In this document: positions 55,571 through 61,625 of the stretch, piece by piece | Numbering within the stretch: position 1 is the stretch's first letter | How the letters are laid out: each line of letters starts with the position of its first letter | Assembly (NCBI GenBank): GCA_035938875.1 | Contig: DASZGL010000029.1 | Span: 1-61,625, forward strand | DNA from: DASZGL01 sp035938875 | Lineage (GTDB): Bacteria > Chloroflexota > Dormibacteria > Aeolococcales > Aeolococcaceae | Direction of reading: 5' to 3' | Length of the DNA: 61,625 nt | Notes under the pieces: model-generated | What the model was told of the DNA's origin: nothing | Databases searched by the model: none | Seen by the model: only the letters and a program-made list of their open reading frames with translations | Position numbers and translations under genes: made by a program

Positions 55571-58516
55571 TCAGCGGACGGCGACGTCGGCGGTGCCGGC
55601 GACCAGGGCGATGAGCTCGGCGCGGCTGTGCAGGCCGAGCTTGGCGTAGATCCGCTGCAGGTGGTTCTCGATCGTCCGCTCGCTGAGGGCGAGGCGCAGG
55701 GCGACGCTGCGGCTGCTCAACCCGGTGGCGGCGAGCTCGGCGACCTCGCGTTCGCGGCGGCTCAGCGGGTCGAGGCTGTCCCGCTCAGCGGCCGCCGGCG
55801 CGCCGGTGGCCCGGCGCTCGCCGGTGGCCACGGGCACACCGAGCTCGCCCAGTGCGGCGCGCACCCGGTCGCGCTCGTGGACCACGGGAATCGCGGCCAG
55901 GCGGGCGTGCGCCCTGGCGAGGACGTCGCGGGCCTCGCCGCGACGCCCGGCCCGGTGCAGGGCGAGGCCGTACACGGCCTCGATGCGCCCGCGCAGAAAG
56001 GCGCCGTCGACGGCCGATACCAGCTCGACGGCGCGGCGCGCCACGGCGATCGCCTCGGCGTGGTTGCCGGTCGCGGAGAGGGCGTCGGCCAGCGCGCCGG
56101 CCGACGTCGCCCGGGCGAAGGGGATGTCGCGCTCGGCGATGGACGCTTCGATCTGCCGCGCCAGGGCCAGGGCCTCTCCGGGCCGGCCCGCCGAGATCAG
56201 GGCGTGGACGAGCAATGGCTTGAGCGCGACCTGGGCGTGGTCGCCACGCCGCTCGAAGGCGTCGGCCATGTTCTGGTAGCTCACCACCGCCTCATCGAAG
56301 CGCGAGCCGGCGTCGGCGACCATCCCGGCGGCTGCCCAGTACCAGCCGTCCATGAACCGAGCGGGACGCTGCTCGATCCAGCGACGAGCCTCTTCGAGGC
56401 GGTCGCGTGCCTCGGCGAGGCGTCCCTGCGCGGCCAGTACGTTGGCGCACATCAGCACCGGCAGTGGCATGACCATGGCGGTGCCGTGCCGCCGGGCCAT
56501 CTCCTCGCTGCGCAGGAAGCTCGCCAGGGCGCCGTCGAAGTCACCGCGGTAGAACTGCGATGAGCCGAGGAGATGCCACATCCACGCCGCTCCCCAGACG
56601 AGCCCGGCAGCCTCAGCGGTCTCGACGAAGCTGCCGACGTTCTGCTCGAGGTGCTCGAATCGGCCCAGGACCAGCTCAGCGATACCGGCGGCGAAGGCGT
56701 TGTAGCCAAAGCCGAGGAACTCCTGAGCCTCCATGGCGTCGTGGGCGGCGTCCATGGCCAGCTCCAGCCCGCGGCGCGGATCGCCGGAATCGGTGACCGC
56801 GATCGCCTCGAAAGCGCGGAAGACGAGGTCCGTCGACACCGCGCCGGTCTTGAGGGCGACCGCCCGGCCCCGGGCGATGAGCTCGAGGATCTCGGCCACG
56901 GGGAGGGTCATCTGGGCGACCATGGTGAGCTCGGCGAGGAGCATCGCCACCTCGGTGCCAGAGCCCGCCGCCAGGCTCAACCCTTCCTCGATGGCCGCGC
57001 GTCCACGATCTATCTCCCCGGAGATGACCCGCAGTGTGGCCAGGCGGCGGAGCAGGGTGACCCGCTGGGCGTCCGTGGCCGGCGTCAGGGCGAGCAGCTC
57101 GTCGACGGCTTCGAGGGCGAGGTCGGCGCGTCCCGCGTAGGCGCCGAGCTCACTGAGGCGGTCGAGAGCTCCCAGGCGGGCGACGTCGTCGTTCTCGGCC
57201 AGCCGGACGACCTCCGCGTACCAGCTGACCGCCTGGGAGAAATGGTGGCGGCTCTCCGCGTCGGCGGCCGCCGCAAGCGTCGCCGCGAGCGCCTCGGCAT
57301 CTCCCGGATCGGCGGCCCTGACGTGGTGGGCGGCGACGGCGCCGGGCGGCTCGCCCCGCAGCGCCAGGGCTCGCGCCAGGGTCTGGTGGCTGAGCCGCCG
57401 GTGGGCCAGGCTCAGGTCGCGATAGACACACTCGCCGACCAGGGGATGATGGACGCGGTAGTCGGGCCGCCGCCCGCCTTGCTCAGCGATCAGGCCGGCG
57501 CGGACCAGGGTGTCCAGGGCGGTGGCGAGCCGCGACGGGTCGAGCCCAGAGACGTCCGAGAGCAGCCCGAGGTCGACCGGCCCACCGGCCACGGCGAGCC
57601 ACTCCAGCACCGTCCTGGCGTTCTCGGGAAGCGCCCGGCTGCGCTGGCGGAGGGCGGCCTCGAGGGTCGGTGGCAGCTCCTCCTCGCTGTCCTCGGCGGC
57701 CATCCACTGCAGCCCCACCCGACGCAGCCGGCCGCTGTCGCGCAGCCAGCGCACCATCTCCTCGATGTAGTAGGGATTGCCCGCCGACCTGCGGTGCATC
57801 GCCTCGACCAGGGTGGGTGACGGCAGGCCGTCGCCGAGCAGCGCGGCGACCAGCTCGCCCACCGCGGCGACACCCAGCGGTTCCAGAGCGACCTCGACGG
57901 CGTCGCGTTCGCGGCGCAGCAGCTCGACCAGCCGGGTGGCGGATTCCCGCACCTCTTCGGCGGGCTCGCGCCAGCCGACGATCAGCGTCCAGGGCAGGTC
58001 CGCCGCATGGCGCTGCAGCGCGGCCAGAGCCTCGCAGGTGTCGGCGTCGGCAAGGTGGCCGTCGTCGAGGATGAGCACCAGCGGGCGACGTTCGGTGATC
58101 AGCCGCACCAGGCGGTACGCAGCCTGGACCACGGCCATGGCGTCGGGCAGGATGCGCCGGTCGGCGGGGCCGTCGTCGGCCGCCGCCAGTGCCGGGACCA
58201 GCGCCACCAGGGCGTCGCCGGCACGGCGGATCTGCCCGGCGGCCGGCGCGCTGCTGCGGACGTAGGCCCCCAGCGCGTCGGCGAGCGCGGCGTAGGCGTG
58301 GCCGCCGAGCGCCGGCGAGCGCCCTGCCAGCACGCTGGCGCCGGCCCCCCTGGCGCGCTCGGCGAAGGCGTCGAGGACCCGCGTCTTGCCGCTGCCCGCG
58401 GGACCGCGGACCACCGCGGCGCGCATCCCCTGCGCGGCGCTGGCCGCGACCTGGAGCCAGAGCTCCTGGAGTGTCTGTTCGCGGGCGACCAGGGGGGCGG
58501 TGCGAGCCGGGGACAT
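55571..58516 (-). CDS. LAL-type LuxR-family transcriptional regulator
   Basis: A 981-aa regulator. The N-terminal AAA ATPase has the P-loop VVRGPAGSGKTRVLDAF (Walker A at 38-45) and a Walker B-like LVLILDDGHLAD. A long helical middle (about 350-880) looks like TPR repeats. The C-terminal LuxR HTH (about 915-975) has LSRREREVAELAATGLSSRSVALRLALSERT followed by NHLQRIYAKLG. Such proteins act as ATP-dependent activators sensing a ligand such as maltotriose in MalT. ATG 58516 has a TACGAT -10 7 nt upstream, and two CTGAGTAC repeats lie further up. It is divergent from the P450 and convergent with the methyltransferase, so it may control this cluster. Confidence 0.9.
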   Translation of the reverse strand: MSPARTAPLVAREQTLQELWLQVAASAAQGMRAAVVRGPAGSGKTRVLDAFAERARGAGASVLAGRSPALGGHAYAALADALGAYVRSSAPAAGQIRRAGDALVALVPALAAADDGPADRRILPDAMAVVQAAYRLVRLITERRPLVLILDDGHLADADTCEALAALQRHAADLPWTLIVGWREPAEEVRESATRLVELLRRERDAVEVALEPLGVAAVGELVAALLGDGLPSPTLVEAMHRRSAGNPYYIEEMVRWLRDSGRLRRVGLQWMAAEDSEEELPPTLEAALRQRSRALPENARTVLEWLAVAGGPVDLGLLSDVSGLDPSRLATALDTLVRAGLIAEQGGRRPDYRVHHPLVGECVYRDLSLAHRRLSHQTLARALALRGEPPGAVAAHHVRAADPGDAEALAATLAAAADAESRHHFSQAVSWYAEVVRLAENDDVARLGALDRLSELGAYAGRADLALEAVDELLALTPATDAQRVTLLRRLATLRVISGEIDRGRAAIEEGLSLAAGSGTEVAMLLAELTMVAQMTLPVAEILELIARGRAVALKTGAVSTDLVFRAFEAIAVTDSGDPRRGLELAMDAAHDAMEAQEFLGFGYNAFAAGIAELVLGRFEHLEQNVGSFVETAEAAGLVWGAAWMWHLLGSSQFYRGDFDGALASFLRSEEMARRHGTAMVMPLPVLMCANVLAAQGRLAEARDRLEEARRWIEQRPARFMDGWYWAAAGMVADAGSRFDEAVVSYQNMADAFERRGDHAQVALKPLLVHALISAGRPGEALALARQIEASIAERDIPFARATSAGALADALSATGNHAEAIAVARRAVELVSAVDGAFLRGRIEAVYGLALHRAGRRGEARDVLARAHARLAAIPVVHERDRVRAALGELGVPVATGERRATGAPAAAERDSLDPLSRREREVAELAATGLSSRSVALRLALSERTIENHLQRIYAKLGLHSRAELIALVAGTADVAVR

Positions 58517-58523
58517 CGAGGCG

Positions 58524-58529
58524 ATCGTA
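58524..58529 (-). promoter_or_regulatory. -10 element TACGAT, leaderless start of the LAL gene
   Basis: On the minus strand TACGAT ends 7 nt before ATG 58516. Confidence 0.5.
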
Positions 58530-58534
58530 GGCGC

Positions 58535-58565
58535 CTGAGTACTGCGTCCGGGAGGCTCTGAGTAC
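58535..58565. promoter_or_regulatory. Direct repeat CTGAGTAC x2, candidate operator
   Basis: CTGAGTAC occurs at 58535-58542 and 58558-58565, 23 bp apart (about two helical turns), in the divergent region between the LAL regulator and the P450. The copies flank the -35 position of the regulator promoter, which would suit autoregulation. Confidence 0.45.
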
Positions 58566-58624
58566 GACATCGCGGTACAAGTGCTCGCTGCCGCCGCGGC
58601 ACGCTGGGGCATGATCTCCCTGCG

Positions 58625-59992
58625 ATGTCGAGCTCCCCAGCTCCTGCGACCCTTGCCCGCGCCGATGCGGCCTCGGCCGGGGTTCCCGGCCCGTGGCTGC
58701 CGATGCCGGTGCAGACCGCGCTGTGGATCCTGATGCCGCTGCCCTTCATGCGCTGGTGCCGTCGCCGCCACGGCGAGATCTTCCGCGTCAAGCTGCCCCT
58801 GGCAAACGGCGGCATCATCAACGTCTGCGACCCCGCGGCAGTGAAGACGGTGTTCACCGGCAACCCCGATCGGCTTCGCGCCGGCGAGGCGAACGTCATC
58901 CTCGAGCCTTTGCTGGGGACGCGGTCGGTGCTGCTTCTCGACGGACCCGAGCACATCCGCCAGCGCAAGCTGATGCTGCCGTCGTTCCACGGCGAACGCA
59001 TGCAGCGCTACGGCGCGGTGATGACAGCGATCACCGAGCGCGAGATCGCCACCTGGCGCGCCGGTGAGACGATGCAGCTGGAGCCGCGCATGCAGCGCAT
59101 CACCCTCGAGGTCATCCTGCGCACGGTGTTCGGGCTCGACGACGGCGAGCGCCTCATCGAGCTGCGCGACAAGCTGCGCCGCCTGCTCGACGCCGGTTCG
59201 TCGCCGCTGACACTCATCCCCTCGATGCGACGCAGCGACCGCGCCGGCCGGCCCGTCGGCACCTTCGCCAGGCTGATGGCGCTCAAGGCGCAGGTCGACA
59301 GCGTCCTCTACGACGAGATCGCCAGGCGCCGCGCCCGCACCGACCTGGCGGAACGCGACGACATCCTGTCGTTGCTCCTCCAGGCGCGGGACGAGCAGGG
59401 CCAGCCGATGACCGACCAGGAATTGCGCGACGAGCTCATGACACTGCTCGCCGCCGGACACGAGACGACGGCCACATCGCTGGCCTGGTTCTTCGAACTC
59501 ATGCTGCGCCACCCCGCGGCCATGCGCCGCCTCGAGGACGAGCTGGCGCACGATAGGACCGAGTACCTCGACGCCGCGATCAAGGAGACAATGCGCCTTC
59601 GTCCTGTCGTCCCCGTGGTGGTGCGCCATCTTCTCGATCCACTCGAGGTGGCCGGCCACAGGTTGCCCGCAGGCACAATCGTCGGTTGCAACATCGTGCT
59701 CACCCATCGCCACCAGCCCACCTATGACGACCCCGAATCCTTCAGGCCGGAGCGGTTCGTCGACAAGGCGACCGAGACGTACAGCTGGATCCCCTTCGGC
59801 GGCGGCATCCGGCGCTGCCTCGGCGCCAGCTTCGCTCACTATGAGATGCGCACCGTGATTCCCACGATCCTGGCAAGAACTCGCCTGCGCACGGGCTCGC
59901 CTCGCGGCGAGCGGGTCAAGCGGCGAGCCGTCACCCTTGTCCCCAGCAGGCGCGCCAGGGTGATCGTCGACGAGGTCAGAGCCGCCGCCTAG
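58625..59992 (+). CDS. Cytochrome P450
   Basis: A 455-aa soluble-type P450 monooxygenase. The I-helix oxygen-binding motif is LLAAGHETTATS, the K-helix is IKETMRLRP (E-x-x-R), and the heme motif is PFGGGIRRCLGA with Cys398 as the iron ligand. A GVPGPW-like proline-rich N-terminus is present and no membrane anchor is obvious. The sequence type (CYP110/CYP120/CYP51-like class, long-chain or isoprenoid substrates) would fit fatty-acid or carotenoid hydroxylation, which the neighbouring glycosyltransferase would need, but this is inference. No ferredoxin or reductase is adjacent; the Rieske protein at 20191 is far away. Confidence 0.93.
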   Translation: MSSSPAPATLARADAASAGVPGPWLPMPVQTALWILMPLPFMRWCRRRHGEIFRVKLPLANGGIINVCDPAAVKTVFTGNPDRLRAGEANVILEPLLGTRSVLLLDGPEHIRQRKLMLPSFHGERMQRYGAVMTAITEREIATWRAGETMQLEPRMQRITLEVILRTVFGLDDGERLIELRDKLRRLLDAGSSPLTLIPSMRRSDRAGRPVGTFARLMALKAQVDSVLYDEIARRRARTDLAERDDILSLLLQARDEQGQPMTDQELRDELMTLLAAGHETTATSLAWFFELMLRHPAAMRRLEDELAHDRTEYLDAAIKETMRLRPVVPVVVRHLLDPLEVAGHRLPAGTIVGCNIVLTHRHQPTYDDPESFRPERFVDKATETYSWIPFGGGIRRCLGASFAHYEMRTVIPTILARTRLRTGSPRGERVKRRAVTLVPSRRARVIVDEVRAAA

Positions 59993-60008
59993 CGCGCTCG
60001 GTCTCTGC

Positions 60009-60014
60009 TACGGT
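60009..60014 (+). promoter_or_regulatory. -10 element TACGGT, leaderless start
   Basis: TACGGT ends 8 nt before ATG 60023, in the 30-bp gap after the P450 gene. Confidence 0.45.
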
Positions 60015-60022
60015 GCCGCGGG

Positions 60023-61621
60023 ATGGCACCGCTGCGGCGTCACCTGTGGGCGCTCGGATTCGCCGCGGTGGGTGCCGGAGTCGTCGCCCTCCACCTCGGC
60101 GGGCTGGCGACGGCACCGCCGGGACTGCATTTCGACGAAGCGTCGATCGGCTACAACGCGTGGGCGATCGCCCACCACGGTGTCGACGAATGGGGCAGGT
60201 CGTTCCCCCTCTTCTTTCGCGCCGAGGGCGAGTACAAGAACCCGCTGTACATCTACCTGCTCGCTCCCTTCACCTGGGTGCTGCCGCTGACACCGGCCAC
60301 TGAACGACTGCCGGCAGCCCTCTGTGGATTGGCGACGTGTCTGCTGATCACCCTCTTCGCCCATCGCCTGAGTGGATCGCGGCCGGCGGCCATGGCAACG
60401 CTGCTCACGGTGGCGCTGACGCCGTGGGCGGTGATCGACGCGCGCGTCGGCCTCGAAGTGTCCACGCTGGTGGTGTGCCTCGCCGCAGCGCTGTGGTGCG
60501 TGGCGCATCTCGACGTCGAGCCGCTGCCACCCCGTTGGGCTCTGGCCGCGGGAATCGCCCTGGGCGCAGCCGTCTACGCCTACACCATCGGCCGCCTGCT
60601 CGTCGCGCTGTTGGTCGCGGCTCTACTCCTCGCCGACCGACGGCTGCGCTCATGGCGCCGTGCTGCGCCTCTGCTGGTGCCCGTGCTGGTCGCGTACCTC
60701 GCCCTGGGCGCATACGCGATCAGCAATCCCGACGCCATCTTCCATCGCTTCGCCGGGTTGAGCATCTGGTCTGACCAACCCGGTCCCGTCGCCGTCGTCG
60801 CCCGCTTCGTGCGCAACTACCTCAGCTACGTCGACCCGCGGTTCCTGTTCACCCACGGTGACGCCAACCTGCGGCAGAACACCGGGTACGGCGGGATGCT
60901 GCTGGTGATGAGCCTGCCCGCGATCGCCACCGGCATCGCCATCTGCTGGCGGCGCCGACATCAACCGCTACCGACGTTTCTCCTGCTGGGCCTGGTCGCG
61001 GGACCCATCCCCGCCGCGTTGACCAACGATGGCACGCCGCACTCGTTGCGCTCCATCGGCATGCTGCCCTTTCTGCTCGGCATCGCCGTCTTCGGCTGGG
61101 CTGCGATTCTCCCGCTGCTGACCGCGCGGCGCCTGCTCTTCGGTGTCGCGGCGGCGGCGGCGGCGATTGAGGCCGGCGGCTACATGTTCGACCTGTACAC
61201 ACGCTATCCGGATCGCGCGCTCACCACCTTCGACACCGGCCATGTCGAAGCGATCCGGCGGGCCCACGACCTCGCCGGCGGCCACCGCATGCTGCTCTCC
61301 TCGAACCTCGACTTCCCCTGGATCAGCGCCCTGTTCGCGCTGCGCCCCGATCCACCGTCGCGTGCGGTGTCCGGCTCGATCAACCAGGACGACGAGCGCC
61401 GGCGTCTCGCCTCGCTGTCGATCCTGCAGGGCACGCCGGAGCAGCTCGATGCCGCGGCGACGTCAGGCGACGTGCTGGTGCTTGCGCCTTCCGACCATCA
61501 TCCAGCAGGTGCTGCGCTTGTCGACATGGTCTCGGTGACCGTCGACACCGCCGAGCCATTTGCTGTCGAGGCGACGACGCGACCGGCAACGGTCGTGCTC
61601 GTCGACATCTGGCGGCGTTGA
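60023..61621 (+). CDS. GT39/ArnT-like membrane glycosyltransferase
   Basis: A 532-aa integral membrane protein with about 10-12 helices. The first extracytoplasmic loop has PPGLHFDEASIGYNAWAIAHHG; the Asp-Glu pair here is the catalytic motif of PMT/ArnT-type (GT-C) glycosyltransferases. EYKNPLYIYLLAPF follows, also typical. The C-terminal ~130 residues form a soluble domain outside the membrane. It should transfer a sugar from a polyprenyl-phosphate donor to a lipid, protein or glycan outside the membrane. The acceptor is unknown. The gene is complete and ends 4 bp before the window edge. Confidence 0.8.
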   Translation: MAPLRRHLWALGFAAVGAGVVALHLGGLATAPPGLHFDEASIGYNAWAIAHHGVDEWGRSFPLFFRAEGEYKNPLYIYLLAPFTWVLPLTPATERLPAALCGLATCLLITLFAHRLSGSRPAAMATLLTVALTPWAVIDARVGLEVSTLVVCLAAALWCVAHLDVEPLPPRWALAAGIALGAAVYAYTIGRLLVALLVAALLLADRRLRSWRRAAPLLVPVLVAYLALGAYAISNPDAIFHRFAGLSIWSDQPGPVAVVARFVRNYLSYVDPRFLFTHGDANLRQNTGYGGMLLVMSLPAIATGIAICWRRRHQPLPTFLLLGLVAGPIPAALTNDGTPHSLRSIGMLPFLLGIAVFGWAAILPLLTARRLLFGVAAAAAAIEAGGYMFDLYTRYPDRALTTFDTGHVEAIRRAHDLAGGHRMLLSSNLDFPWISALFALRPDPPSRAVSGSINQDDERRRLASLSILQGTPEQLDAAATSGDVLVLAPSDHHPAGAALVDMVSVTVDTAEPFAVEATTRPATVVLVDIWRR

Positions 61622-61625
61622 GAGT

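Noticed and set aside
1..61625. tRNA genes, rRNA genes, CRISPR arrays, transposases, attachment sites
   Set aside because: None was seen on reading both strands; intergenic gaps are short and contain no cloverleaf-like or regularly spaced repeats. A tRNAscan or CRISPR search would be decisive.

Overview
This is a very GC-rich bacterial chromosomal window with densely packed genes on both strands. No rRNA, tRNA, CRISPR array, insertion sequence or phage gene was recognised. The gene mix fits a Gram-positive-like terrestrial lineage in the Chloroflexota / Dormibacterota / Actinomycetota neighbourhood: ATP-type PEP carboxykinase, crotonyl-CoA carboxylase/reductase, a separate-subunit methylmalonyl-CoA mutase, Ku plus a multidomain LigD, a two-gene lycopene cyclase, LAL-type LuxR regulator, small Tad-type pilus genes and a GyrA intein. 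The exact phylum cannot be fixed from sequence reading alone.

Layout. 1-6.5 kb: the 5' part of ilvE, an intergenic stretch full of hairpins, pckA, an M20 amidohydrolase, an MFS exporter and ccr. 6.6-13.2 kb: a Ni/Co transporter, a membrane protein with Spo11/TopoVI-A-like and Toprim-like motifs, the methylmalonyl-CoA mutase large subunit, a Nudix/MBL pair and a DUF962 protein. 13.2-25.3 kb: a cyanophycinase-like protein fused to a CysRS-type C-terminus, pepA, an RpiB-like/MerR-like pair, queG, a trans-sulfuration enzyme, moaA, a Rieske-HAD-uridine phosphorylase operon, a LysM transglycosylase and a histone-H1-like/Ppx pair. 25.3-33 kb: a DDAH-like enzyme, then a double-strand-break repair island (pseudo-ligase, Ku, HNH nuclease, zinc ribbon, LigD). 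33-37 kb: a BcsA-like glycosyltransferase, a small membrane protein and an MbfA-like ferritin/VIT1 fusion. 37-44 kb: a compact gyrB-plsX-gyrA operon whose gyrA carries a 419-aa intein. 44-49.7 kb: a mini Tad/Flp operon, a universal stress protein, two TrkA proteins, pheA and a small zinc-ribbon protein. 49.8-61.6 kb: a carotenoid cluster (crtB, crtI, crtYd, crtYc; divergent glycosyltransferase, acyltransferase and methyltransferase), a LAL regulator, a P450 and a GT39-like membrane protein.

How the genes work together. Ccr, the mutase, the cobalt/nickel importer and PckA fit C2/C3-acyl-CoA assimilation feeding succinyl-CoA into gluconeogenesis. The Ku/LigD island supplies end joining. The crt genes should make a cyclised carotenoid that the neighbouring transferases could glycosylate and acylate. 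GyrB, PlsX and GyrA overlap by 1-4 bp and are probably co-translated.

Expression signals are unusual. At least a dozen genes have a TANNNT -10 hexamer only 6-9 nt before an ATG or GTG, which predicts leaderless transcripts. Downstream genes often start at NTGA overlaps. Two of them, ppx and gyrB, have no ATG, GTG or TTG available upstream of their conserved N-termini and appear to start at CTG within a CTGA overlap.
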